A stretch of 28,673 nt of DNA from Kipferlia bialata. Its lineage: Eukaryota; Fornicata. Below the pieces are notes generated by a model. It was not told where the DNA came from. It did no database searches and saw only the letters and a program-made list of their open reading frames with translations. The DNA lies in assembly GCA_003568945.1 (NCBI GenBank), contig BDIP01000041.1, positions 1 to 28,673 on the forward strand, written 5' to 3'. The translations under genes and the position numbers were made by a program. This document shows, piece after piece, positions 1 through 10,293 of the stretch; within the stretch, counting starts at the first letter, position 1, and the number at the start of each line of letters is the position of its first letter.

Positions 1-70
1 ATACTGATACTGATACTGATACTGATACTGATACTGATACTGATACTGATACTGCTACTGATACTGATAC
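1..70. repeat. (ATACTG)n hexanucleotide microsatellite
   Basis: About eleven tandem hexamers with one variant unit (CTACTG) near position 55. The tract runs to the window edge and is followed at once by CCCAG and an open exon, so it probably lies in an intron of the gene that continues to 3354. Confidence 0.9.
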
Positions 71-75
71 CCCAG

Positions 76-3000
76 GCCATCAGGTTCTGTGTGCCCTATG
101 CATCTGCTGGTACCGAGCCTGCTCCATTTGCGGCAGATGAGAGACACACTGAGACGGTATGAAAACCTTATCCACACTATCGCGCATGCACCCCAGTAGG
201 GTATAATCAACCATTAATTACTGAGATTGGTAGTGTCTTACCGTACTTTACCACACCGTAGCAGTACAGTCAATGATACCAGGAGTACCAGTACGTTGTG
301 ATGAAGTGCCCCAAGTTAGTGTTTGGATGGTCCATGAGCCCCTGTTGGGGACAGACAGGGGGCGGAGGGCCTCTGTACCAGGCCAGCAACAGAAACAGGT
401 GAGTCCTACTCCTACGGCGCGTAGAGTCAGTGGCGTCATAACTGTTTCTTTTTCTCTGACCTGCTCTCCCCCCAGCCTGTCTGGCCAGATGGAGATGGCC
501 GTGTCTGCATCCCTGGCCGCAGAGTGCGGCATAGCCTCTGAGGGGCACCCTCTTAGGGCAGGTACCTACAGCTGCAGTGCAGAGCTCCCAGAGGTGGAGG
601 CGGCAGTGCTGGCGGAGAGGCACACCAGACTGGAGACTGCCGCAAAGACAGTGGGCCAGACATACACTCCCCCTGCGCCTGTGTCTCCTGAGGGACCTGG
701 GGGTGCAGCGGGGAGGGGTATGTTCGGTGGAAAGGGAGGGAGAGGAGGCAGAGGGGGTAGAGGACGCTCCAGTGTGTCAGGTGGGTGGTACCCTGTATTG
801 TACTGTACTATGGCATTGTCTTGTACTCTTTGGCTCTCCATTGATACTGATGTCAAGTCGACCTCCATGTAAACAGCCGCACCTGCACCGATCTCTCTGC
901 GTTCTGTGTCTGCATCGGCATGACAGACCCTGCAACTGAACCCTTTGATCTGCTTCCCCCCTTCAGTCCCAAGTATGCGGCGGGACAGAGGTACACAGCC
1001 TCTGTATGTTGTATACTTTACTGTGTGTGAAATGTATCTGTGAGCAGTACAACGCACCCTTAATCCTCAGGACCCCCTTTGAAGTATCGTGTAGCATCAG
1101 CGCTGGTTCTGGGTCCTACTTCATGTCCAACATGAGGGCATACACCCTCAAGAGGGGCCAGGTAGTGGTGCCTGGCATGGACTGGACCAGACAGTCAGGT
1201 ACATGTAGAGCGAATCACATCCTTCCGCCATTTCTGTGTATGAGGTCACGATATTTGGTATAGTGTATGTGTAACAGAGCCTAATGTCAGGTGACTCCGA
1301 GGTCTCTGTGTTCAGTGGCCATGCCTCCATGACATTCACATGCAAGGTGGACGGGTGCCGCAAGACACAGGTAGGCCATACATGTGTATATTCATGAGTA
1401 TGTGCATAGATATTGCACTAACTTCATCACCAGTATCTAGTCTGTTATCTTGGTCTCTCCTCCTCTCTTACTCCTAGCTGACCTATGACGGCAATGGCCA
1501 GGTGACCCTGAGTGCCAATTCCAAGGAGGCAGTCAGAGCCATGGGGGCACTAGGTGAGAATAGAGTGGTTCTAGTACTACACTCAAGTACACTCACACTC
1601 ACAACCCCTCACACCCAGGTGTCAACACCAGTGCCTTCCCCCCCTCCACCTTCCCCCTGCTCTCTGGCAATGGGGCAGAGGGTGGGGTCAGCATGGAGTT
1701 CAGAGCATGTGGGGCTGAGGGTGCTGACCCAGCAGACATGTACCGCATACCCACATGGGACATGGTGGAGTCCAGGGTGCTAGGGGTAGACATGCAGACA
1801 CTCATGAGGCGCAGACAGGTGGGACAGGGGGTATAGACATGTTATAGTATGAAGAGAGTATTGGTCCATGTACACTGTATTCTGACCCCCAGCAGTGTGA
1901 GGCAGATGGCACCCCAGACCTCAGGGACCACTGTGTACACAAGGCACAGGCCATGGGAGAGGGTGCAGGCCAGGCTGGGATGTGCACACTCATGGGATCA
2001 GTGGGTGTACCCATGGGATACAAGGCAACGCCTAGGTGGGTGGTGTATCACTGTACTATATATATACTGATAAGTGTGTGTATGTATGCACTCTCTCTGA
2101 CCCAGCTGCATCGGCATTCCTCTCTTTGGTATGAGGAGTGTGCGTGTGTCAGGTGCCACTCTCCGCACCCTGCAACACAGTGACACACCCCTCCTGTCTA
2201 TCCTGGACCTTGACATGCACCTAGTCGATACAGAGTGGATGCAGGACACAGTGGGAAAGAAGCAGTACCAGCTCGAGCAGGTATCTGTCTTTGTATTTGT
2301 GTTGCGATTTTTTGTCTGTGTATTCGGCCTCATGTCAGGATGTTCAGGTGTCTCGCAACGGCATGACCCACGGGCCTGACAGTGAGCAGGCCCAGAAGGC
2401 CAAGCCTGTGCCTGTACGCATACCCGTTCGGGTGTGTCTGACAGACGACATGTCACAGCACGTTGGACACCCCATCGACATGGGAGGGGAAGGTGGGGGT
2501 ATTGAACTATGAACTCCACATCATGGAGTACTTTGGAGCCTGCTGCCTCTCACCCTCAGCCATCCCAGGGTCGGCGGGGTCCCCTCTCTTCATGCCGTTT
2601 ACTGTATCCAGCCTCCTCCGCCATGTGGGTGCTGTGCCCCAGGCTGAGTCTCCCTTCACCGACCTGTCATACGATAGGAGTGGGGTCTATGGGGACCTGA
2701 GCCTGGAGACACAGACCCTCTCCCTCACTCTACCCCTCTCTGCACCATTTGCAGGTGCCCCTTGGGAGGGAGAGAGGACGGTGGAGACCCGTGCGTCAGT
2801 GGGTGTGGTGCTGGCTGTCTCCCTGTCTGGTGACTGTACCTCACTGACCATCACCCTGAGGCCATCCTCTGCCCCTGAGGGTGTAGAGGCTGAGGCACAG
2901 TATGCACAGGCCAGGAAGGGCAAGACCAAGAAGTCCAAGAAGCAGCTCAAGCACGAGCAGAATGTCCAGAGAAACAGGTGGGGGTGGGTAGAGAGATAAG

Positions 3001-3354
3001 ATAGCACTCTTCTCTCTTCTCTTATGGCTGTACGTATACTCCATTCTAATTGTGTGGGCATGCCTTCTGTGTCTGACATGTAGGAAGAGGTACCACAGGG
3101 AGAGAGGCATCGACCCCGAGGACGACCTCAGGATCAGACACGACGATGAGAAGGCATCTGATGAGGTACAGGGGCAGGACGGCGGAATGTCTTAATATAG
3201 TATTGTGTATAGTATGGTATGATATATAGTGAATGGTTAGAGAGTCTGCGCGTCAGAGTAGCGATGTACACTACTGTAACCCCCTTCCGATGGCTGCTGA
3301 CCCCAGGAGACCACCAATGACATGGACGAGTACATGGAGGGGGAGGACTACTAG
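76..3354 (+). CDS. Unrecognised 14-exon protein, 5' end outside the window
   Basis: I do not recognise the product. Phase-consistent exons are 76-156, 283-398, 476-780, 967-1003, 1071-1198, 1291-1370, 1478-1553, 1619-1818, 1893-2035, 2106-2280, 2339-2492, 2560-2977, 3084-3165 and 3307-3354, giving 680 visible residues ending in TAG. The first exon follows CCCAG and stays open, so the true start is probably upstream; otherwise the first in-frame ATG is at 301. Visible features: a glycine-rich RGGRGGRG stretch encoded near 715-770, a cysteine-containing mixed central region, a lysine cluster (KGKTKKSKK) near 2920-2945, and a very acidic C-terminus (DMDEYMEGEDY). I see no clear signal peptide or membrane segment. 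The RGG and basic/acidic ends would suit an RNA- or chromatin-associated protein, but this is only inference. The splice chain is well supported because every junction keeps the frame. Confidence 0.8.
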
Positions 3355-3653
3355 GCTGGTGGGAAAAGGAGGATGCGGGAGCTATTCAAGAGTGCTCGTT
3401 AGATACAAATAGAGGGCATTGTCATGGAATGCTAGTCGCCCATAGTTACTATTCAGCCAGTTCATGTACTTAGATACAGAAGTCTATTTTGTGTCTCTTT
3501 CAGCTGGTGACATCGTTTACGTGACCAGACTATATAGTTCCGCATCACACCCTTGACTCAAGGGCCTTGAGGTTATCCATTTGATTGTCAGGAACCAAAA
3601 GCGTGTAGCGGTCATCATTCTAAGCGTGACGAACGCAAATGGGCACAAAGCTG

Positions 3654-3664
3654 CTCTTTTCAAG
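3654..3664 (+). promoter_or_regulatory. Putative initiator box of first paralog
   Basis: CTCTTTTCAAG lies 13 bases before the ATG at 3678. It resembles the stronger CTCTTTTCGACC boxes before the next two paralogs. Function is inferred from position and recurrence only. Confidence 0.4.
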
Positions 3665-3677
3665 TCCGCTACACAGT

Positions 3678-4343
3678 ATGAATCACATTCTACTTGCTTT
3701 ACTGTGTGTCTGTGGCCTGTGTGTGGCTTCTTCCTCCTCTTCTGGCCTTGGAGGGCGTCTTACAGCCTCCTCCCCCACCCACACCAAGGATGAAGACATC
3801 ACGTGGTACACCTCGAGGTCAGGCAGCGTTACCCTAGGTGGTGACTCTGACTTCATGGGCCTCATCTGCCCTGGGATGAGCTCTGTGTCTGTGGCGATGA
3901 CAGTCTCCCTCATGAGCATGTACGACACAGGCGTAGACTATGAGCTGGAGATCGGCGAGGCATACGGTATCAACGCAGACGCCCACTACATCTCTGACGA
4001 CGCCGACATCCTGTATGAGTTTGAGGGTGACAACTTCCGTAGTATGGAGATGGTCTTTGAGATGCAGAGCGACTCCAACTGTATCGTTGTCGGGTACTGG
4101 AGTGACAGTGGGGTCACTCTTACACTCGACTATGGTGCCCCATCCTCTTCCAAGGGCACCGCATTCACAGTGGTAGTCGTGGTGGCAGTCCTGCTTCTCC
4201 TAGCCCTGCTTACTGTCTCCTACCTGCTACACAAGGCCAAGACCTCCAAGCAGGCCCCCGCCCTGGCCCCCCCCTCAGCCATGCACTTCAACCCCATCCA
4301 TCCCGCAGCCCCACAGCTGGCACCAGTGTATGTGCACCAGTAG
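3678..4343 (+). CDS. Type I membrane protein, paralog 1 of 3
   Basis: An intronless gene of 221 residues. The start at 3678 is chosen over an in-frame ATG at 3639 because it places a clean signal peptide (MNHILLALLCVCGLCVA) at the N-terminus. The lumenal or extracellular part is beta-rich in appearance and shares with the two neighbours a WYT motif (residue 43), an ICP cysteine (Cys64), an IGE motif (92) and an NC cysteine (Cys135), 71 residues after the first. A strongly hydrophobic segment at about 161-184 is followed by a lysine-containing, proline-rich tail ending VYVHQ. The layout recalls p24/GOLD or CUB-like small membrane proteins, but I cannot assign either family. An AATAAA sequence near 4413 could serve in 3'-end formation. 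Confidence 0.85.
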   Translation: MNHILLALLCVCGLCVASSSSSGLGGRLTASSPTHTKDEDITWYTSRSGSVTLGGDSDFMGLICPGMSSVSVAMTVSLMSMYDTGVDYELEIGEAYGINADAHYISDDADILYEFEGDNFRSMEMVFEMQSDSNCIVVGYWSDSGVTLTLDYGAPSSSKGTAFTVVVVVAVLLLLALLTVSYLLHKAKTSKQAPALAPPSAMHFNPIHPAAPQLAPVYVHQ

Positions 4344-4635
4344 GGCTAGGTCTATACAGCTATACTGCAGAGAAAGACATGAGGGGGCAAGCTCCTAAAC
4401 AGCTCTAGTGTGAATAAACATAGTGTCCTGTTGCAAAGTGAATGTCACAAGACAAGTATGACCAGTGGTTACAAGAATCATAATCAGAAGAAATGAGTCT
4501 GGATAGCCTATTGATGAATGCACCAACCGCACACACTCTATTTATGGGCCTCCTACCAAAGCAGGTCTCACATTGAGTGATAGCTGGTCCCGTGCGCTCC
4601 ATATACTCTGATCAGATGTGTTCAACTGGTTAGTG

Positions 4636-4645
4636 AAAAAGGGTC
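4636..4645 (+). promoter_or_regulatory. AAAAAGGGTCC upstream motif
   Basis: A run of A followed by GGGTCC lies about 85 bases before the ATG at 4729. Similar AAGGGT motifs occur 50-95 bases before several other starts in the window, on either strand. Confidence 0.35.
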
Positions 4646-4704
4646 CAGAAATTGTGTTTCCGTAGCGTGTAGGCCAACTTGTCAATGAAAAGCTGCCATT
4701 TGGC

Positions 4705-4716
4705 CTCTTTTCGACC
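4705..4716 (+). promoter_or_regulatory. CTCTTTTCGACC initiator-like box
   Basis: This 12-base sequence is identical to the one at 5752-5763 and ends 12 bases before the ATG of paralog 2. Related TCTTT...CGAC boxes precede other genes. It may mark the transcription start; no transcript data are available here. Confidence 0.45.
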
Positions 4717-4728
4717 GAATTTGACCAG

Positions 4729-5352
4729 ATGAAGCTGATTCTCTGCTGTCTGCTGTGTGTTTGCAGCCTGTGCATGGCCAATACCCTTGCCGACACCCGT
4801 GCCATGCTTGTGGAGGCTGCCACCAGCACCAAGGCACCCCACGAGGATGATGACGGCGTCATGTGGTACACCAACAGCTACGACGTCTTCACCCTGCCCG
4901 CCAACACCACCACCACGGCCCTGATCTGCCCCGACGCCAAGGCCGTGTCTCTGATCTTTGGTGTCACCGAGGTGGCCAAGGGGGAGGACTTTGACTACAG
5001 CCTCAGTGTGGGTGAGGTGTCTGGGGTGGTTGCCAAGACGTACAGCACGGCCGACGCAGAGATCATGTACACCTTCGAGACCAGCGACATCGACGACGCC
5101 GACGTGGGGTTTGAGCTGGAGAGCAAGGACAACTGCCTCGTGGTCATGGCCAGCAACGGGGAGGACGTGTCTGTGTCTGTCGAGTACACCAAGGCATCCA
5201 CCACCACAGTCATACTGGTCGTGGTGTCCGTGATAGCAGTCATCCTCCTCGGTGCTCTGGGTGCTCTGTGTTACATGCTGGTCAAGGCCAGGAGGGTGCC
5301 CAAGGCCAGTGCAACAGGGCCTCAGGAGGCACCAGTGACTACTACCCTCTAA
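4729..5352 (+). CDS. Type I membrane protein, paralog 2 of 3
   Basis: An intronless gene of 207 residues. It opens with a signal peptide (MKLILCCLLCVCSLCMA), then an acidic linker, and the shared domain: WYT at 46-48, ICP with Cys67, VGEVSG near 94, an IMYTFE strand near 112 and DNC with Cys136. The membrane helix spans about 161-184 (VILVVVSVIAVILLGALGAL) and is followed by a short basic tail (VKARRVPKA). It is the family member whose start is clearest, with no competing upstream ATG. Function is unknown. Two conserved cysteines about 70 residues apart may form a disulfide. The gene is flanked by its paralogs in the same direction with about 385-420 base spacers, each with its own promoter-like sequences. 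Confidence 0.88.
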   Translation: MKLILCCLLCVCSLCMANTLADTRAMLVEAATSTKAPHEDDDGVMWYTNSYDVFTLPANTTTTALICPDAKAVSLIFGVTEVAKGEDFDYSLSVGEVSGVVAKTYSTADAEIMYTFETSDIDDADVGFELESKDNCLVVMASNGEDVSVSVEYTKASTTTVILVVVSVIAVILLGALGALCYMLVKARRVPKASATGPQEAPVTTTL

Positions 5353-5751
5353 GCTCTCCAAGTCTCTCTGTTATGTCTCGTCGTCCTGATTCACGTCCAC
5401 ATGTGAACTATGAATAGAAGAAACTCTGTATCTGTGGCTGTGTATGCACTAATATGTGCAATATGAGGCATTTCCACGATATATATAGAATATGAAGGTC
5501 GTTTCCAGTTCATTGACGAACTGCGTGTAGGGTCCATTTCAAGCTCTAAGACACTACTAGGATATATTTTAGACTCGTACGAGGTCAAGTGTACTTAGGA
5601 GCGTGTCTCACCCACTCAAACTCTCGTTTTGTTTTAGTATTCGGGTGATTGCTGGACGTTGGGGTCCCAACAGCTAGACCCTTAGTGCAAATTTCTGTCA
5701 AGCGTGTAGAGGTTTCACGTCTAGAAACTTGTCATCAATGCCTCTGGCTTT

Positions 5752-5763
5752 CTCTTTTCGACC
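5752..5763 (+). promoter_or_regulatory. CTCTTTTCGACC initiator-like box
   Basis: Identical to the box at 4705-4716 and ends 11 bases before the ATG of paralog 3. The flanking intergenic DNA is otherwise diverged, which suggests the box is conserved for function. Confidence 0.45.
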
Positions 5764-5774
5764 AGAAAGCCAGT

Positions 5775-6362
5775 ATGAAGCTCTTTCTGACATGTGTTCT
5801 GTGCCTGATTGGCCTGTGTGTTGCCACTTCCCCCCTTGATGCCTTTTCCAAGAAGGCTGAGATCGAGATTGAGTGGTACACGGACAAGTCCGGCTCCTTC
5901 ACCGTTCCTGGTGGCAACGAGGGCACCGTGATGTTCATTTGCCCTGGGACCAAGAGCGTGGCAGTGACATTCACCCCCATCAGCACGGGGGATGACGATA
6001 ACTACGTCATCACCCTGGGAGAGGTGACAGGGGTCGATGTAGATGCCAAGACAGTCTCTGAGGACACCGAGCTGATGTACAACATGAGCTCAGACGAGGT
6101 ATCTGGCCGTGAGATGGAGTTTGGCCTTGACGACAAGGACAACTGCCTGATGGTGGTATTCACATCTCAGGCCGACCTCTCTCTCTCCGTGGAGTATGGC
6201 AACGGTTCCACCACCCACATCTTCCGCAACCTCATGGTTGTGTTTGTCATCCTGCTGGTGGCTGCCATGGGTGTCGTGTATGCCCAGCTCGACAAGGCCA
6301 AGAAGCAGCACCAGCCCAACAAGCTGGCAGAGACCGAGACCAACAAGGTCCCTGCCGTGTAG
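5775..6362 (+). CDS. Type I membrane protein, paralog 3 of 3
   Basis: An intronless gene of 195 residues. The frame is open back to an ATG at 5649, but the ATG at 5775 gives a typical signal peptide (MKLFLTCVLCLIGLCVA) and sits at the same distance from the upstream CTCTTTTCGACC box as in paralog 2. Shared landmarks are WYT (34-36), ICPG with Cys56, LGEVTGV near 81, ELMYNM near 99 and DNC with Cys124. The membrane segment is near 153-171 (LMVVFVILLVAAMGVVYA), followed by a lysine-rich tail. No function is assigned. With its two neighbours it forms a tandem, intronless, probably lineage-specific family. Confidence 0.87.
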   Translation: MKLFLTCVLCLIGLCVATSPLDAFSKKAEIEIEWYTDKSGSFTVPGGNEGTVMFICPGTKSVAVTFTPISTGDDDNYVITLGEVTGVDVDAKTVSEDTELMYNMSSDEVSGREMEFGLDDKDNCLMVVFTSQADLSLSVEYGNGSTTHIFRNLMVVFVILLVAAMGVVYAQLDKAKKQHQPNKLAETETNKVPAV

Positions 6363-6771
6363 GGTGTTGAGTATTAACTGGAATAGACTGTCTTAAGTGT
6401 GCGCATGGGATTTCTGGTGAGTGTCTAACGCATTAATTGCCTAATGCCCTTAACATACAGTGGTATATTCTCTTCAGAATATCAACACTAAGCATAAATG
6501 CACAATGTGATGAAGAGGTGTTCCGTGTAGGCGACAGAAGAGACTCCAAATTTACAAATAGCATACTGTTACCAATTCATCTTCACACCAAGTTTCAAGC
6601 GTAACTCCACCATTCTGCTGAGTGGTAGAGCCAGTGACTTCTAGAGGATTTGTCACAGTGAATGACACACAGGAGTTGCACTCAACTAAACCCTTCGTAC
6701 AAAAATAGTACCTATTCATTATCGTGTCAGAACTGTGTTCTGTCAGGTGTATCCTCTCCTCAACTACTAGG

Positions 6772-7101
6772 ATGGCAGTGCCCTCTCGGCCGCCTGTAGC
6801 GGCACCTGCTGACACATGGTTCCAGTACCTCAACAAGGTGGCAAAAGAGACGGACTACTACCAGTATATTGCCACTGAGTATGAAGCCTTCTTTGCTATA
6901 CATCCCCAGTGCTACTTCTTCCACGTCATCCTGGCCCAGAAGGCCCACAAGGCAAGGGGGGTGGATGCAGCCCTTGCTGTATTCGATCGTGCTGTTCGTA
7001 TGTCTCCCTTTGACAGTGCCCTGTGGCAGGAGTATGTCAAGTATGCTGGGGAGCACAGACCCTGTCTGAAGACAGACCTGCTCAGACGGGCACTGGGAAG
7101 A
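6772..7101 (+). CDS. PRP39-like HAT-repeat protein, first exon only
   Basis: About 110 residues of the N-terminus are visible. PRP39/PRPF39 is a U1 snRNP-associated splicing factor built from HAT (half-a-TPR) repeats. The sequence shows the HAT pattern: a YEAFFAIHPQCYFFHVILAQ helix pair, then AALAVFDRAVRMSPFDSALWQEYVKYA, then LLRRALGRV. The start at 6772 is preferred to an in-frame ATG at 6724 by position, but both are possible. Donors GTAGGT (7102) or GTACGG (7106) follow. I find no convincing next exon before the poly-C tract at 7284, and downstream DNA shows no HAT repeats, so the gene looks cut by an assembly join. Another HAT protein (for example PRP42- or CSTF3-like) is possible. Confidence 0.65.
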
Positions 7102-7282
7102 GTAGGTACGGATATTCATACTACTACTGGGCATATGTTGTCTATCCTCTATCCGCCCTTATTCCCTTGGGTCAGCTGCTGGATGATTTGTCACTTTCTC
7201 CTGGATTTGCCTACTACCTCTGCACTCTCTCTAATCTATGAAGCAACAGCCCAAAATGTTACCACACCAACTCCATCAACAT

Positions 7283-7283
<1 letters not shown>

Positions 7284-7349
<66 letters not shown>
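7284..7349. repeat. Poly-C tract interrupted by TCA
   Basis: Thirty C, then TCA, then thirty-three C. It follows the truncated PRP39-like gene and is followed by unrelated non-coding DNA, so it is a suspected assembly junction. The 'proline-rich' open frames across it are artefacts of the homopolymer. Confidence 0.95.
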
Positions 7350-7599
7350 ATGACTGTCTTCTAACAGTAGTGGACATATTCCTCCTATATCGGTGTCCCC
7401 CGTCTCCATTGTCCCCTGTCTGCGTGTCTCTGGAGTAATCTCCTTCCCTCATGCATAGAGGGGAGTGGTGTTTAATAAACAGTGCATATATGTCAGTAAT
7501 TGAGCTCCATGTGGAGGCTAAGGATCACTGAAAAGGGGTCTAGCCAGTGTAAAAGGGGTCTGGAGTTCCAAAAAAGTCGCGCGATGTCGCGAGGGTGAA

Positions 7600-7638
7600 G
7601 TCGGCAACGTCGGGGCCGACGTCGCCGACGTTGCCGAC
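7600..7638. repeat. GC-rich inverted repeat (hairpin)
   Basis: Arms GTCGGCAACGTCGG (7600-7613) and CCGACGTTGCCGAC (7625-7638) are perfect 14-base complements with an 11-base loop that itself contains CCGACGTC. It stands out in an otherwise AT-balanced stretch. It could be a structured RNA, a terminator-like element or a cruciform; nothing decides between these. Confidence 0.8.
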
Positions 7639-7870
7639 GTCGTGCCTGCCCATCCCTAGTCCCAGCCCACAGGAGGGTGTATCAAGTGGCGATACACCAG
7701 CACTATTAGTACCCTCGCTCATCCTCTGTGCTCTACACAGAGTGTCCTTGTTTATATGTCTTCGCCAGTGGGTTTGGTTTGATTCTGGCGATGGGTGGTA
7801 GTATAGTAGAAAGGTGTGTATACTGTGGTGCGAAGAGGGGTTATGTCAACAGTGAAGACATCTTTCGGGA

Positions 7871-7885
7871 GTCCCGAATCGGGAC
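7871..7885. repeat. Short perfect palindrome GTCCCG-AAT-CGGGAC
   Basis: Six-base arms with a three-base loop. An overlapping alternative pairing (CGGGA with TCCCG just upstream) is possible. It is followed by GATAAGGGTGAGGG, similar to the upstream motif seen before genes, but no gene start is close. Confidence 0.6.
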
Positions 7886-8164
7886 GATAAGGGTGAGGGT
7901 ATACAGTTTCTCTTCAGGGTAGCACTCCTTCTCTAAGCCCAGTTCCTGGACAGCTAAGGTAGCCGCTATTGACTATATACTCAGAGGCAATACATATTAA
8001 TGACCTGTGTTCATATATGGTTGAGGGACATAGAGGCAGATTGAGGCAGAATCAGGACGCTGCAACTAGGGCTGTTCTCCTCTCTGCCACATAATCATCT
8101 GAATATACTTCCATTCGACAATTCTGAACTCGATGGAATATCGACCTAGCAAGGATGTAGCACT

Positions 8165-8268
8165 ATGTCTGGGGGTAGACTGAGGTACAAAGATGGCTCA
8201 TGGCACAACCCCACTCCACTGAGTGAGAGTATGGAGAGAGTGGCCAGGGTGAGAGAAAGGCTTGAGAA
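8165..8268 (+). CDS. Possible lone first exon
   Basis: An ATG-started open stretch (MSGGRLRYKDGSWHN...) ends at a good donor, GTGAGTGG at 8269, after an arginine/glutamate-rich segment (ERVARVRERLEK). A diverged copy of its 3' edge lies at 8354-8390, as seen around real exons of the ferritin gene, which favours a genuine exon. The basic helical end faintly recalls the N-terminus of DRC1, whose visible part starts at 12566, but the ferritin gene lies between. No following exon was found, so this may be a fragment or chance. Confidence 0.25.
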
Positions 8269-8353
8269 GTGAGTGGATGGAGACTGGGACTGGAGAAATA
8301 GAGAGACATACAGTATATCACATACTCTTATCTACGTATGCATATTATGGAGT

Positions 8354-8390
8354 GAGTGGCCAGGGTGAGAGAGACGCTAGAGAGCTGAGT
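8354..8390 (+). repeat. Partial copy of the 8165-8268 exon edge
   Basis: GAGTGGCCAGGGTGAGAGA and what follows repeats 8238-8274 with a few changes; the donor GTGAGT has become CTGAGT. This is the same exon-edge duplication style found in the ferritin introns. Confidence 0.6.
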
Positions 8391-8730
8391 CGAGTGTGGT
8401 ACAAGAGAATAGACAGACGCACTGTTATTGTATCAATCTGATATATGAGAGATAATGCTGCATCAGAAATTCTGATTCAGAAACCATAATACAACAGGTT
8501 AATGTCTTCTTGACAACAACTCTATCGAAGAGTTAGTATCGATTGTAACATGAAATACATAGGGGGAACACAATGCATTCTATATGTGGAGATCGCCAAT
8601 TCAACCAAACAATAGGTGAGATACCTTCACTATATCTATTTGACCATCACCATCAATACACCCTCTTCTATGAGTATGTCACTCAACCACTGAGTCTCTC
8701 TCACACACCCTACTCTCTCTCTCAACCTCC

Positions 8731-8899
8731 TTACTCTGGCTGTGTCTCCCTGTTGGGCATCAGCTTGTGCACCATCTGGGACATGTGGCAGGTGCCTGAG
8801 GGGTTAGTCAGAGAACTATAGAGGTATAGTATAGAGGATAGGGAGAGAGAGAGAGACTGCGGCATCTGGGACATGCCTAGGATTAGTATATATATATAG

Positions 8900-8936
<37 letters not shown>

Positions 8937-9028
8937 TGTATACATATATATACCTACATAGATGTCCTGGGGTCATTTATGAATACAATGCGCCAATACA
9001 CAATTGATATACACATATATATACATAC

Positions 9029-9086
<58 letters not shown>

Positions 9087-10262
9087 GAGAGCGCTTGTGC
9101 ACCATCTGAGTTATGTGGCAGGTGCCTGAGTGATAAGTATAGATAACTAATATACACATGTACAAATATATAGAGAGACAGAACCACAAGTACACACTCA
9201 CCCATTGCCCCCATCTTGGCGAATGACTTTGCCAGTCTAGGATATATATATATATATATACATATATATATAGAGAGAGAGATATAGAGAGAGTGCCTAT
9301 CTATATACACATATATAAATCCACTCACCCATTGCCCCCATCTTGGCGAATGACTGTGCCAGTCTGAGGAAGTCACCGGCCTCGGCCTCCTCAAGGACCT
9401 GGGCCTGGGGGGTGGGTGGTTACACTAAGTATATATACAAATATGTGTAGAAAATGGATATATGTTATATATTCATCCTCAAGGACCTGGGACTGGGGTG
9501 AGGGTATACTTAGAACATATATGGATAGTATATAGTATAAAGTTTATATATATATTAATATAGTTGGTATATATATACATATACATATGCAAATTAGTAC
9601 AATACTTGACTAGTCCCTATATGCTCGAATGACTAAACAATAGTGTCTCTGGGTGTTAGTACACTCACCTTGAGGAACCACTTGAGGACACCCCGTATAT
9701 GTATATATATGAATATGTATATATATGAGTGTGGGTGCGGGTGCGGGTGTGTCTAAATGTACACTCACCTTAAGGAACCACTTGACCAGACCCCCGAAGA
9801 AGGGGTCCTTGGCCTGACCGGCTAGGTCGAGGGCCTCGACGTACATCCTATAGTTAGCTATATACATAAGCATACTGTACATATACTATAGTATATGTAC
9901 ATATTTGTATATATATATATACATCCTGTATAGCTATAACCGGCAAGGTCAAGGGCCTCGGCGTAAATCCTACGGGTTAGAAGCATATATATAGTGTATT
10001 GATCTAATTCTATATTGTCAACTATAGTATATGTATCAATAGCAAGGTCAAGGGCCTCGACATACATCCTATAGTTAGCATAATGCATATAATACATATA
10101 CTATAGACTAAACATATACTATACTATAGTATATGTACATATATGTATATACATACTCATCCAATATAGCTATGAGTTGCAAGGTCTAAGGCCTCGACGT
10201 ACATCCTACGGGTTAGTTATATACATACACCTATACTATGTTCTTATCATATACTATAGTAT

Positions 10263-10293
<31 letters not shown>

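Larger units (their letters stand above)
7350..8164. other. Non-coding stretch
   Basis: I see no convincing exon here. It holds two copies of AAAAGGGGTCT (near 7531 and 7549), a GC-rich hairpin at 7600-7638, and a short palindrome at 7871-7885. Open frames are short, lack splice logic and resemble no protein I know. Confidence 0.6.

Noticed and set aside
273-872. Open frame starting at ATG 273
   Set aside because: Its frame does not join in phase to the next exon. The frame through ATG 301 does, and it is open back to an acceptor at 279-282.
7238-7438. Proline-rich open frames across 7284-7349
   Set aside because: They are poly-C translated as proline, with no support on either side.
8954-9394. 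Serine/leucine-rich minus-strand open frame
   Set aside because: Mostly GA/TA microsatellite translation that happens to include a ferritin exon in another frame.
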